A stretch of 64,000 nucleotides of DNA from Branchiostoma floridae (GCF_000003815.2 NC_049984.1:25677330-25741329), one strand, 5' to 3'; shown: positions 54,800 through 64,000, numbered from the stretch's first letter. Made by a program: numbers and translations. Notes: generated by a model from the letters alone, not told the origin.

Positions 54800-56510
54800 A
54801 CCTCCCACTCAACAACTGCCCATATGTTAGCCATGGGTATGCGTATACCGAACTTAAACGAACTTTGGAGAAAATTGATCGCCACGTCAATCGTCTCAAA
54901 GCTGGATGTGAAAGAATGACGTAGCTGGAGTAGGCGGACACTGTTGTCATCATGATTGATTTATAGTACCTACCAACCAATCGCATTATGTCGTTTTTAT
55001 CCATAGAGTCTCCATGGCAACTCTCATGTCTGAACCGAATATGGTACAGGTACAAACTATCAAAAACATCTACACAGCTATAATACCATACAAAGCCATT
55101 CTTAAAGATGGGGATGACAATCAATACGTACCACTCGTTCACCTTTAGTGGGTGCAATCTTGCCCTCTGCTAGCAGTGATGCATTAATGGCACCTTCCAA
55201 CAATGTTGAAACCTTTGTCTAACACAGCACCTCTCTTAGAGACAATCTCTCAGAAGGGATCGTCCAACTGTATGAAACCCCTCCAGTCACTTTGGGCAGA
55301 GGTACTGTTGTTCAGATTGCTTTTCCTCTCTAGGCACGCCCTGTTTGAAACGTGGTATGAGGTGTTGGTTTGCAGTTTGGACAAAAGTACCTTTTATCAG
55401 TAACTTGTGTGAGGGCTGATTTGCATGTAGGTAGTAAACAACTGCGGTACGTGCTTGTAGTAATTGATATGGGAGCACAGTCAAATAAATCCTCGAACAG
55501 GAGTCGTGATCGTCAGTGAAGTCATTCTGTAGCCTGATGGCTGTCATGATGACGTTTATCTATTAACCCTGGTACTTGACCTCTGCCCACTGTGGGCCTT
55601 CCCAGGCCAGCTGACGGGGGATATCAGAGAATGGAGAAGCGCCGGCGGTTGCTAGGAACGTTAACTAATTGCTGTCAATCTAGCCTAGGATACCAAACCA
55701 TTGAGTCTAAGTGGGCTGGTCCGCTTACACATGCTACCAGTCATGTTTGTAGTCTCCCCTCCTGCAGTTCTCTGCAACACAATTGTGATTTAACCTCTTG
55801 GGTACCATATAGACATCAGGATAAATTGCCTGGAACTGAGGGGGGAAGATATGAGAATAAGTGCTGATAGATTAAGATCCTCAAATATTTGCCATGAAAT
55901 GAAATGTTTTGCAAACAATTATTCAAAATGAAACTGAGCTTGAGATGTTTTCCAGAACAAAAACATTTCCTGTACATTTCTTAACACAGTACGTCTAGGG
56001 TCATGACAATTCTTAAGTGGTAATGTTGTTTCTTCAACTTAGTCAATGCAAGTGGACGTTTTCTGTCTCTGTCATAAACTGAAGAGATATGTTTACAAAT
56101 ATGAAATTTCCATTATAGTCCAATTAGTACCTAGTACTGTAACGCTCATGCCCACTGCTGTACAGGTTGTTCCTCAGCTTCTTCACCAGGTGTGGTGGAT
56201 GGGACATGGAAAAAAGAGGACCTGAACTATAAGGACCAGACATACCAGTCTTATCATTATAAACAAAAACTTTTTAGTCTTTATTCATACATTACACTTA
56301 AGCGGTTGATGCTTCCTGTTTACAAATGAATTTCAAATGCCTTCTAAGAAAACTTGATTTAGTTAGCAGTCAGTTTCTACGTCTTGCTGATCGCCTTGCA
56401 CTTAAACAGAAGGGAGGGGCATTATTCGCATTCGTTACTCAAATGTTAAAAAAATCTTTTGTTGCTACCCCAAATTTTTCAGAATATAGAACAGCACATC
56501 TTCATGTTGC
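54800..56510. other. No supported gene
   Basis: Includes the second copy of the 37-base duplication (55607-55643). Open frames on both strands around 54800-54920 overlap, none recognisable. Confidence 0.35.
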
Positions 56511-56735
56511 ACTGAATATAAGTCTTAACCTTTCATTGTGCGACCCAAAGTCAGACGCGATGTCTGCCAGGTTCATGTTATCAACAATGTCCTTGTGGGC
56601 GTGCAGCAGCATACAGTTGTTTACTCGCTGTTCTGTCTTTGTGGAGCGGAGGTATGCGAGCAGTCTCTTCTCTGATTAGAATGCTCTCTCAGATGTGGCG
56701 GAAGTGATCGGTACCGTGAGATAGAGCTGCTGAGG
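56511..56735 (-). mobile_element. hAT/ZMYM-type C-terminal dimerisation relic
   Basis: Minus frame PQQLYLTVPITSATSERAF-stop, then KRLLAYLRSTKTEQRVNN, CMLLHAHKDIVDN. The pattern P.TSA.SERAFS.L(R)RLK.YLRST....R.N....LH.HK is the end of hAT transposases (C-terminal dimerisation region), here with TAA in place of the Ser-Leu after RAF. No catalytic region nearby. Dead fragment. Confidence 0.7.
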
Positions 56736-56745
56736 TGTGGTTGTA

Positions 56746-57060
56746 CTACCTCTTCGTCCCTTGCTCTTGGACAGGATCGCTTTTTTTAGTATTAACAATG
56801 CCATCATTGTCTTTAATGCAATCGTGTACAACAAACTTTATGTCTTGTTTAATTAATATCATAACTCCACGCTTGCTACTGGTACAATTATTAAAGACAA
56901 CCGTGCCATCCCAGTCGTTCACCCAAGTCTTTTTATCCTTCACTGTAGAATGAGTCTCTTGAATACATAAAACATCCAACAATTGTCCTTATAAACACTT
57001 AAACACTTCTCGCGTTTTGTTCTAAGACAAACCATTAAAGTTGTAGGAGCCTTTCAATAC
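56746..57060 (-). mobile_element. LINE AP-endonuclease relic
   Basis: Minus frame LLDVLCIQETHSTVKDKKTW, then DWDGTVVFNNCTSSKRGVMI, LIKQDIKF. QETH with the following W...W.G......S.RGV.ILI is the N-terminal APE endonuclease domain of L1-type non-LTR elements. Upstream (57060-56985) the frame has stops (FNGLS-stop, KCL-stop). It abuts the hAT relic at about 56740, so one element inserted into, or was deleted against, the other. Confidence 0.7.
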
Positions 57061-57357
57061 TTTGTTCGAAGCGGTGGTTTATGAAAAAACAAGACCCAGA
57101 TCTTTCACTTCCAGCTACAAGGGCACTTGCAATATATACTGAAGAAAAAAAAAACTTGTTGGAGCTGGTGTACATTGCATATACAAACATACAATTATAA
57201 ATACTGTCTATAAAATAACCGAACTTTTATTTCATCAGAAAAGATAGCCTAAGATAGTGTAACAGCAATTTGACTGCATTAAGGATCCGTGGTAAGAGGT
57301 AAACAACAACACGTGTACACTGAATAAAACATGTTAACACTTCAAACATGTTGGCTC
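57061..57357. other. 3' flank of the next gene
   Basis: AATAAA on minus at 57226-57231, about 130 bases after the stop at 57358, is a probable poly(A) signal. Nothing else. Confidence 0.4.
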
Positions 57358-57555
57358 CTACATCACTAGCCTGGTCCCTGCATGTAGAAAGTCCACTAGG
57401 CTGTCTGACTCAGAACCATCGGTGTTGTTGGATATCATTTGGTCTGACGTGAACACCGCCTCCATCAGGGCCCGTACTTTGGCCGCTCTGTTCTTGTCTG
57501 GAGGATTTGACTCAAAGGAAGCGACCTGTGCGATGACAGGTGCTGGTACTGCAAC
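57358..57555 (-). CDS. Terminal exon, unknown protein
   Basis: Acceptor CTGATGGCAG at 57556, then 65 phase-0 codons and TAG: VAVPAPVIAQVASFESNPPD, KNRAAKVRALMEAVFTSDQM, ISNNTDGSESDSLVDFLHAG. Looks coding (helical with an acidic tail). It may be the last exon of the transposon-type gene at 57.9-58.3 kb, but that piece already ends in a stop in its shifted frame. Confidence 0.45.
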   Translation of the reverse strand, partial: VAVPAPVIAQVASFESNPPDKNRAAKVRALMEAVFTSDQMISNNTDGSESDSLVDFLHAGTRLVM

Positions 57556-57916
57556 CTGCCATCAGGGTGCCTCGATCAGAACTGTAAATTGTAAGAAGTC
57601 AATGTCACCCTTCCTTTTCCAATACATTGGTTGTTTTTCAGGATGTACAACAGATCCCTGTAAAAGTGGTAAGAACAGGTTTCGGTATGGTAAGAATACC
57701 TTATTTCTTGCAAAGCCATTCTATGTGGCTCTATGTATACCGCAGATTAGTCGGATGTTCAAAAGCTGTTCATTATCATGTTAGGTTATTAGCACCTAGT
57801 CAATGTTGCTTTTCAGAACATATAAAAGACATAGAAGCCAACTTATCCTCTACTTTCCCATGGGAAATGTCATTCATGTCTTCCATAATAATCACTGTCA
57901 CTGCTGGCATTTGCTC

Positions 57917-58340
57917 CTACGTGTAACATAAGTCATCTTCTACATCTGACATCTCACTGTCTGAAGAAGACACGTCTTCAGACTCACTTTCATCTGATGA
58001 GTCATCACTCAAAAGCCGGGAGCACACAGTTTTCCCCAAGTTCAGATACATGGAGAGTTGTCAAAAGACCTCTGTACAAAGCCTCCCAATCATAATCCTC
58101 ATATACCTTCTCTTGACATGCTTTACGCTTATCGTCTGCCAAAGCAGCTCCCATCATGATTTGAACAAGATTAATGTGCTCTGCATATTCCTTCACTTTC
58201 TCTTCTGAAACTGTGTATTTCTGAGAGAACTGGTGAATAGACTCAGCATTATCAACAGACACTGTTTTATTATTGACGGCAGCTTTAAGCTGAGCCCTGG
58301 GTTGGAAGTCATCCGGAGGACGCCCTTCAAGTGGTGTTCT
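57917..58340 (-). pseudogene. Transposon-type protein C-terminal part, one frameshift
   Basis: Acceptor CCCTAAG at 58341, then RTPLEGRPPDDFQPRAQLKA, AVNNKTVSVDNAESIHQFSQ, KYTVSEEKVKEYAEHINLVQ and VYEDYDWEALYRG...LHVSEL. The TVS...Y.VSE..V..Y.EHL and YD(W)xxL...L..L.V.EL blocks are common in uncharacterised lancelet and cnidarian proteins near DNA-transposon genes. After SELG (about 58030, in a GGGGAAAA run) the frame must shift by one to continue as an acidic tail (SDDSSDESESEDVSSSDSEM) to TAG at 57917. A single-base change or assembly error breaks it. Confidence 0.5.
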
Positions 58341-58374
58341 CTTAGGGAAGGTAATGGATGTCAGGAAGCTGTCC

Positions 58375-58547
58375 CTAGTCTGGGTATGGTCGCGGTACCG
58401 ACAGGAAAAAATGGCATAAATGGCGGGAAGGCGTAACCTGCCACCATCACGGTTCAACGAGGGTTGATGTGCCCTAATGTAGATAGCTTCCTTGACGCCC
58501 CTCACGAACCAATCCTGTTCAGTGTCTAAGATGCGATATTTTTCATT
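58375..58547 (-). mobile_element. Penelope-like GIY-YIG C-terminal relic
   Basis: Minus frame NEKYRILDTEQDWFVRGVKE, AIYIRAHQPSLNRDGGRLRL. D...W..RGVKEA(I)Y...PSLNR..G is the conserved block after the GIY-YIG nuclease of Penelope-like elements (also seen in some other reverse transcriptase elements). It runs without a stop into the next exon, which suggests insertion into the intron of the neighbouring gene. No reverse transcriptase domain is visible. Confidence 0.6.
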
Positions 58548-58630
58548 CGGACAAAGTCATGTTTGTTTGTTTGTTTTATTAGGATCTCCATTAATCATGT
58601 AGTGATTGTAAAAGCAAAGTTGTTCCTCAC

Positions 58631-58895
58631 CTCCTTTAGGTTAACCTCTCCATGCCACAAATGATTCTTTGGCAGCACACCTTCTAGACGTTAAACAGGG
58701 TCGTCCCCATCGCTGAAGGCGAGCTGTACATTGTAGGCCTTCTCCATGGACAACCAGTCCCCTCCAAGCACAATGGTCAGCAGCAGGTGGCTGATCCTCC
58801 CCTCTGGGTCCATTTCAGCTGGCACATACTGGTGGAAGTGCTTGAGCACCTCCGCCATTTCACTGCTCACATTCTCGTTTTTGAATTAGGGGAAA
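58631..58895 (-). pseudogene. DUF6589-like exon with a stop and A-run frameshift
   Basis: Minus frame KNENVSSEMAEVLKHFHQYV, GGDWLSMEKAYNVQLAFSDG, DDPV-stop-RLEGVLP and WHGEVNLKE before donor GAG|GTGAGG. L.GD.L...(R)..........P..RLEG.(I/L)P....WH is the DUF6589 signature. TAA (58691-58693) replaces one codon. At the 5' side the frame breaks in a run of five A (CAAAAACGAG); one more A would join it to an upstream PLIQK. GD.LT is GDWLS here. Confidence 0.65.
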
Positions 58896-59131
58896 CAAAC
58901 AATGGCTGGAATTAAACAATGGATGTCTGGATGTGTATTTCACAGTGGATATTTTACAAGTTTTCAATGTTTTTACACTGGAGTCCCAGCCAAACCTGTA
59001 GGGGAAACAGAATGACTAGAATTAAAGAATGGATGCCTGGATGTGTATTACACAGTAGATATTTTACAACTTTTCAATTACATTGAATTAAGAATTTTGT
59101 TGTGCAAATTCAATCCCTAACTTTTGCACAC

Positions 59132-59464
59132 CTGCTCCGACTTCTGTGCCATCTCCTCCTGGAACTCGTGGGGGATGTGCCACACTGCTACACGCAGCAG
59201 TACTTGGAACGCTGGGATGCGCTTCACCATTACCCTTCCAACGTGTACAATTAAGTCCTTCCGCAGCAGCTGTTGGATTTCTTCTGTAGGGAGTATGTCC
59301 TGCAAGGTTATTTCGCTCAGTGGTTTTTGTGGGTGGTCGTTTGGAAGGTCTACTGATACTCTATCTAGGGAGCCATACTGATGGACCCAGTGTATATCTG
59401 TGTTTGTATTGTCATATCCTTGATGTTTTGCCGTGGCTGACAGGTCCAGATTGTCGAATGAAAA
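59132..59464 (-). CDS. DUF6589-like gene exon, intact
   Basis: Acceptor CCCCCCTCAG, donor CAG|GTGTGC, 111 codons in phase 0 at both ends with no stop: FSFDNLDLSATAKHQGYD, later LPNDHPQKPLSEITLQDIL, RVMVKRIPAFQVLL and WHIPHEFQEEMAQKSEQ. The DN(L/I)D start, the R.L....P.F and the HIPH.F..EM..KSE end are as in DUF6589-type proteins, directly before the GD-containing exon (58631-58895). This exon is undamaged although its neighbours are not. Confidence 0.6.
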
Positions 59465-59479
59465 CTGAGGGGGGGGAAG

Positions 59480-59938
59480 TAGGTGGCGATGGAGGACATG
59501 GTCTTCAGAATTGTAGCTGTAGAGTAGGGTGGTGATGATGATGATGTTGCTGTGTCCTGTAGAGCTTTGTCGGCTATGTTGTAGGCAGCTTCTGGAAAGC
59601 CAGGCACGCGCTCTGCAAGCGCATTTCTCTGCGGTTGCTCCTCTTTATCTCCGAGGAGGGGTCACATGACGCCAATGTCATCGTACAATTCCCAGTTTTC
59701 CGAGGGCGCACAGGTACTGTCTTGGGGTTTGACAGAGAAGTCACAAGTAGATAGGTCAGCGATGCTTAAGGTGCTCGAGGACTGCCTGGACAAATCTAGC
59801 GTGGCTTTCTCCGCCGCTGCCTCTTCCTCGGCGCTTACTTCAAGAAGGGATTCCAAGATTTGCTTTGCCTGGAAGAAATGTTCAATGTCCGCTTTCCATT
59901 CCAGCACGCGTCTGTTGTAGTCCTTTTTAAGTAAAAAA
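59480..59938 (-). pseudogene. DUF6589-like gene, N-terminal side, broken
   Basis: From the gap edge (59938) minus frame reads KDYNRRVLEWKADIEHFFQA, KQILESLLEVSAEEEAAAEK, then a Ser-rich part and a stop at 59662. A second open piece (59640-59480) gives RVPGFPEAAYNIADKALQDT. The (Y/F)(N/D)..VL.WK......... coiled coil is the usual N-terminal part of these proteins. Upstream is hidden by the gap. Confidence 0.5.
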
Positions 59939-60216
59939 NNNNNNNNNNNNNNNNNNNNNNNNNNNNNNNNNNNNNNNNNNNNNNNNNNNNNNNNNNNNNN
60001 NNNNNNNNNNNNNNNNNNNNNNNNNNNNNNNNNNNNNNNNNNNNNNNNNNNNNNNNNNNNNNNNNNNNNNNNNNNNNNNNNNNNNNNNNNNNNNNNNNNN
60101 NNNNNNNNNNNNNNNNNNNNNNNNNNNNNNNNNNNNNNNNNNNNNNNNNNNNNNNNNNNNNNNNNNNNNNNNNNNNNNNNNNNNNNNNNNNNNNNNNNNN
60201 NNNNNNNNNNNNNNNN
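59939..60216. other. Assembly gap (278 N)
   Basis: Run of N inside the DUF6589-like locus. Confidence 0.99.
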
Positions 60217-60544
60217 CCTCATCACTGAAATCACTGTCCGTTATATTCTGTCATCAGATTTTCAGTACCAAATATGGTACATTGGCGGGATTGGGTCTGG
60301 CATCAGCTCACCTTATGTGTTTGTAATGCCATCGCCCCTCATTCTTTCCAGTATTCTTACGAGGTATTTCTCATCCTTTCACCCGCCACTGTTGTTGATT
60401 TGCCCCAAGAACTTTTTGTACTTTCGTCTGCAAATGAAGAAAAGTTCGTGGGTGTACTCAAAGTCCAACCAACACCTAGAACTCTGTTGTAGGGCTTAAA
60501 AGGTGCGGTGGTGTAGGAAACTACTGCAGGCAGATGGCTGTGGA

Positions 60545-60712
60545 AAGGGCTGAATGTCACCGTGATCGAGAAAGTTCATGTCATGTCTGTTGAGGTCCTC
60601 TCGGAAATGGCGCATCATACCAGACACAAGGCAGTACAAGGTCTTGAGTGGATATGGTTTTCTGTCGATTCGTCTGATTTCGAAATGAAGGGTTCTGAGA
60701 CTGATAGCAAAG
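60545..60712 (-). mobile_element. Crypton/KIAA1958-type recombinase-like relic
   Basis: Minus frame after CCTTCAG: LRTLHFEIRRIDRKPYPLKT, LYCLVSGMMRHFREDLNRHD, MNFLDH. The pattern L..F...(I/V)R..DG.PYP..TLY.L..G..R..RE is the conserved N-terminal part of the tyrosine-recombinase-derived domain in KIAA1958/ZMYM-like proteins and Crypton elements. The catalytic R..H.R..Y part is not seen. Fragment, clade uncertain. Confidence 0.55.
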
Positions 60713-60931
60713 CTGAAGGTTGTTTCTGAAAAATTACTTATTTTCTCAATTACTGAACGTATCTTGCCTCTGATAGCATTGACTGTTTTTAATAAATGCT
60801 AACCCCAGCCACAGTATGCATCATACAACTGTCCTTATATAAAGCTATATCAATATCCATCCATTCACTGCTACCATCCACTGCTTCTTTTGTTACATTC
60901 GTATCTATTGAATTATCCTTGATTTGAGCTT
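60713..60931. other. No supported feature
   Basis: AT-rich, short. Nothing seen. Confidence 0.4.
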
Positions 60932-61150
60932 CTAATTATCGTTAATTACGACCTTGTTACCCTGCTCATCTTTGGTGTTGAGCTTGTGCTTAACCTTGAA
61001 GCCGACCAGTATGGAGGGGTCTTTAAAGGGATCTGGCAAGGACAACTTCTTCCTCACTTCTTTCTTTTTCGTCTCCACGTTTTTAGTCGAGTTTTTCATG
61101 GATATCCTGTACCGTACCACCGTACGGGCTTCATGCTCTTTCAACGCCAC
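60932..61150 (-). pseudogene. Fragment with LVG-KVKH motif
   Basis: Minus frame MALKEHEARTVVRYRISMKN, KKEVRKKLSLPDPFKDPSIL, VGFKVKHKLNTKDEQGNK, stop. LVGxKVxHKF.(x)6-8.G is a small chromo/Tudor-like segment I recall near the C-terminus of many transposon-borne metazoan proteins. It lies 280 bp below a second transposon fragment on the same strand. Tentative. Confidence 0.4.
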
Positions 61151-61432
61151 GTACTTCTACTCTTCGGACTCACTGTTTATGTCTGTACTTTCTGTCACTT
61201 TTGTAGAAATAAATTCTTTCAGATGACAGATTTTTTCATTACTGGAAAAGACGTACCTTCCTCTTCCTGGTCTGGTGACTGACATCCGGAGCAGTTCTTT
61301 GTTACCCGAGGTAAGTACTTTTTTTGTGGAATTGTAGCTGGTTCTTCAGTGCCTCAAGCTTCTCTTGTTCTCTGTTGAGAGAACCCACCTTCTCATTCAC
61401 CTCTTAAGCTGCTTTTCATAGTCCATCCATCT

Positions 61433-61970
61433 TTAGAGCCTTCTGTTAGTGCCAACTTTCTTCCTTTGTCTCTTACTTCTGTCTGCTTCCTTAGCAATGC
61501 CTGGAGACGTTACTCCTTGATTCTTTGGTACATGCTGTGACTTATGCTCTGCTTCAGTTGGCTGACAGAATCTGGTACAAGGTAGCTGCTCCACCGCCGG
61601 ACGCTCCAGCAATGTAAGCATTGCAGCACAGATCATTTCCAGTGCTTGCCTTGTCAGCACAGTCAGCTTGTCATCACTGGGCACAAAAACGGACTCGAAC
61701 AATACATTTTTCAAACTTTGCAAATGACAAGGGATTTTCCCATGAGATACTGCATCTTCCAATATCTTTAAGGTACTGTTGGCCCCTGAAGCAAAATTGA
61801 CAAACAGGTGCATTTTGCAAAAGTAATCGCACATCTTTGATAGTTTATCTTTCATCAGTCAGCGAGTCCCAGGTGTCTTTTACTACAGGAAGAAGCTCTC
61901 TTCGCATGTTCTCTAGCTGCTGGTTGAATAATAGTGAGTTCGTCGCACCATGATCAGACATCGTTGTCAT
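61433..61970 (-). pseudogene. Transposase-like protein fragment, one frameshift
   Basis: Minus: MTTMSDHGATNSLLFNQQLE, NMRRELLPVVKDTWDSLTDE then stop; from about 61855 the next frame continues MKDKLSKMCDYFCKMHLFVN, FASGANSTLKILED. The blocks MSDxxATN..FN..L...R.E.LP.V...W..L and (F)FC..H..VN(.)A match a transposase-like family very common in cnidarian, hydrozoan and lancelet genomes. Read together they show a one-base frameshift at about 61858. The rest (PTEAEHKSQ..., KRQRKKV) is unassigned. Confidence 0.55.
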
Positions 61971-62309
61971 GAAGGATTTTTTTTTTTAAATTTAGACAAC
62001 CTATCTTGGTGCAGGCAATTGCAATAACACCATGGGAGCCTGCCATCGGTTACATGATGTTTTTGGATGGAATGCATTAATTTGCGGATTGTAAATGATG
62101 AATCAGTTTCGTTGAGGCGATAGATTTTGTGCATTTTATAGCTACTGTTACTGCCGTCCAAGTTCAACTTTTAATTGAACATCATTTAGTCTCTCTCTCT
62201 ATGTATATATATTTAGTAGCAGTGTTTGTTATCTAATACTTCTAATACTGCCCTTAAAAACACAGGTAATGTAACAACAGATGCCAATTGAAATATTTTA
62301 TTTGTCTTC

Positions 62310-62640
62310 AAAAACATATATACTTGAACAGTAACAAACTGTTTTATACAAACAAATACACGTAGCACTCATTATAAATATGGTCACACTCAACACTTGG
62401 ATGGCGTGTTTTTGCCTTTCAAAACAGCAACAAACGTTTTATATATATACACATATTACTCATTATAAATATGGTCACACTCATCACTTGGATGGCGTTT
62501 TTTTTTGCCTTTCAAAACAGGAACAAACGTTTTATATATATACACGTAGCACTTATTATAAATATGGTCACACTCATCACTTGGATGGCGGCTTTTTGCC
62601 ATGCAAAACAGGAACAAACGTTTCCGAGAATAGTTTAATC
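62310..62640. repeat. Minisatellite, about 90-bp unit, three copies
   Basis: Unit contains TATAAATATGGTCACACTCA, TCACTTGGATGGCG and AAAACAGGAACAAACG, TTTTATATATATACACGTAG. Three copies, near identical, next to the inverted repeat at 62670. Confidence 0.8.
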
Positions 62641-62669
62641 AGGTTGGTAGAATATAGGATATAGGAGAA

Positions 62670-62761
62670 TTCTTTTTACACAACCAGTAGGTACCTACGT
62701 TTCGATGTCTCTCAGACACCTTCGTAAGCTATGTAAGTACCTATTGGTTGTGTAAAAAGAA
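62670..62761 (-). ncRNA. Hammerhead-like motif inside a 25-bp inverted repeat
   Basis: The arms TTCTTTTTACACAACCAG... (62670-62694) and its complement (62737-62761) match at 24 of 25 positions. Minus-strand centre: CTTACGAAG, hairpin GTGTCT-GAG-AGACATC, GAAAC, GTA. The layout equals a type I hammerhead with a long stem I, stem II of 7 bp (one G-U) and minimal stem III. The canonical CUGANGA reads CUUACGA, so the essential G5 is lost. Penelope-like terminal repeats carry such ribozymes; a Penelope relic lies 4 kb away on the same strand. Confidence 0.5.
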
Positions 62762-62802
62762 TAAAGCAGGAAAGGAAGAAAAAAGAAATAGAGAGAGAGA
62801 GA

Positions 62803-63115
62803 GCACCTTGGGGATTTTTACTCCGGGCAAGTCCTCCCTCCACATGGTCAAAAAGGTGCTCTTCGCCACGGTCTTTTGGTGTGTGACGGCCATTCTTGCC
62901 ATGTACCTGTCGTACATCGCATCCCTGGTCATGCTGGCCGGCAGATAAAGGGCGATGTTATCAGGCATCTTGTCACCCAAGATGCGGCAAAATGCCGTAG
63001 CCAGGCATGGGCCAGCCAATACTGCGGGCATCGACGCAGCATACCGATGCTGTTGTGGTGTGCTGTGGTTTGTCCCGACTTCAGCTTGCCGACGTAGTTA
63101 TAGAAGCTGTACGGT
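62803..63115 (-). pseudogene. DUF7869-type transposon protein fragment
   Basis: Minus: KPYSFYNYVGKLKSGQTTAH, HNSIGMLRR near 63115-63030; another frame: GDKMPDNIALYLPASMTRDA, MYDRYMARM, KSTFLTMWREDLPGVKIPK near 62970-62803, then donor-like AAG|GTGCTC. LP.S.T....Y..Y.............FL.(I/L)WR...P...I.K is the conserved segment before the CxxC block in DUF7869-type (integrase-like) proteins of lancelets, molluscs and corals. The two parts lie in different frames, so there is a frameshift between. The family name is from memory and could be off. Confidence 0.5.
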
Positions 63116-63171
63116 TTAATGTAGATAATATAGAGTCAAAAACAAGGAGATAGAAAATAGAAATATTGACT
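62967..63171 (-). repeat. Duplicated block, copy 1
   Basis: About 205 bases nearly identical (about 97 percent) to 63798-64000, in the same orientation, 831 bp apart. It contains the KPYSFYNYVG exon part. Confidence 0.9.
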
Positions 63172-63730
63172 GAATCCTAAGAAACTGCCAGTACGTAGCC
63201 ACAAACCGTGGAGAACCTTAGAAGCCATATTGAAGTTAACCTTGATCCCATTTTTATCTCCCTCTGATATATATATACATATCAAATATGGGTCAATGTC
63301 ACAACTTAACTTCAATATGGTTTCTTTACCGTTTGTGGCTCCATACTGGCAGCGTGAAGGTCGCCATGAATATACAATCATAAGAACAGCATGATAGGTT
63401 AGGAAGGCAATAATTAAGCTGTCCAAAGATGTGTATGCAATTGATAACGTATTCGCGTACATAAAAGCAACAGATATTAAGTGTGCGATCTTCTTCTGTT
63501 AGAGTTTAATTTGACTGTAACAACAAACAGCTCATGCGGTAACATGGCCCTGGATAAAGAATAGAACTCAATAGCAAACGTTTGGCATGGATCACGATCA
63601 TTTCAGTGCCTATACCATGCAAGGTGATTCGCCATAAATCCGAGAACCATTAATGCTATGCGTGGAGTTCCTCTTCCTCTTGTCTGTGTTGGGCCAATTG
63701 TGGCCCCGTGCGATAACTCATGGAAAGATA
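63172..63730. other. No supported gene
   Basis: AT-rich. Contains two related inverted pieces: GCCATATTGAAGTTAACCTT (63222) and AACTTCAATATGGTTTCTT (63305), a loose hairpin. A 108-codon minus frame (63136-63462) has no domain. Confidence 0.4.
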
Positions 63731-63795
63731 ATCTGTGACATGATCCGCCTAACGTAAGTCGGAGGTGTGGTTCGTTAGCGGATCATGTCACAGAT
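63731..63795. repeat. Long hairpin, 23-bp stem
   Basis: ATCTGTGACATGATCCG (63731-63747) pairs with CGGATCATGTCACAGAT (63779-63795); CTAACG (63749-63754) pairs with CGTTAG (63773-63778), with one bulged C and an 18-base loop. It sits exactly at the left border of the duplicated block copy 2. Confidence 0.85.
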
Positions 63796-63797
63796 CA

Positions 63798-64000
63798 TCT
63801 TGTCACCAAAGATGCGGCAAAATGCCGTAGCCAGGCATGGGCAAGCCAATACTGCGGGCATCGACGCAGCATACCGATGCTGTTGTGGTGTGCTGTGGTT
63901 TGTCCCGACTTCAGCTTGCCGACGTAGTTGTAGAAGCTGTACGGTTTAATGTAGATAATAGAGTCAAAAACAAGGAGATAGAAAATAGAAATATTGACTG
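63798..64000 (-). repeat. Duplicated block, copy 2 (runs off the window)
   Basis: Second copy of 62967-63171, including the KPYSFYNYVG exon part. Differences are single bases and one 2-base indel. The duplication probably continues past position 64000. Confidence 0.9.

Noticed and set aside
63136-63462. 108-codon minus frame
   Set aside because: Low-complexity hydrophobic composition in AT-rich DNA, with no homology and no splice context.

Overview
Eukaryotic, metazoan sequence: genes are broken into short exons with GT-AG junctions, coding density is low, six runs of N mark assembly gaps, and there are no operons or ribosome-binding sites. The content (a Mutator-like transposase family common in lancelet, cnidarian and echinoderm genomes, DUF6589-type relics, TTA-flanked inverted-repeat elements, hammerhead-like Penelope motifs, remains of hAT, Tc1/mariner, CR1-like, Crypton-like and RecQ-like genes) suggests a marine invertebrate. 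A lancelet (Branchiostoma) is my best guess; that is inference from family content, not a sequence match.

Layout. 0-6.3 kb (+): decayed multi-exon locus with a Mutator-like fragment next to a split OTU-type cysteine protease and a tandemly duplicated exon. 7.2-7.7 kb: minisatellite. 11.1-18.3 kb: repeat block made of a hammerhead-like relic, a 31-bp minisatellite, a ~205-bp satellite (A), a second ~205-bp satellite (B) that flips orientation at about 16.53 kb, and a 1,075-bp TTA-flanked element inside B. 20.3-26.2 kb: reverse transcriptase relics, a dispersed repeat, a 4 x 360-bp tandem repeat, a promoter-like GC-rich patch and a DUF6589-like relic. 26.9-34.8 kb (mainly -): host-like short genes, including a 153-aa HIRAN-like gene and an unrecognised 161-aa four-exon gene, around a CpG-rich island near 31.4-32.0 kb. 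36.4-38.6 kb: repeats. 38.6-41.6 kb (-): the best gene of the window, an uninterrupted three-exon Mutator-like transposase gene of 816 codons. 44.7-52.1 kb: RecQ-like helicase exons, a TTA-flanked MITE, a 69-bp tandem repeat open in several frames and a frameshifted orphan gene. 53.8-64.0 kb (-): an accretion of decayed transposon genes (hAT, APE endonuclease, Penelope, DUF6589, Crypton-like, transposase-like), ending in a duplicated exon with a hairpin.

Most coding relics lie on the minus strand. Only three multi-exon models are uninterrupted with phase-consistent junctions: the Mutator-like gene, the HIRAN-like gene and the 161-aa gene. The rest carry stops, frameshifts or lost splice sites. 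No convincing tRNA, rRNA or CRISPR was seen. All gene models were read by eye from splice signals and frame; none has been tested by transcript or database search.
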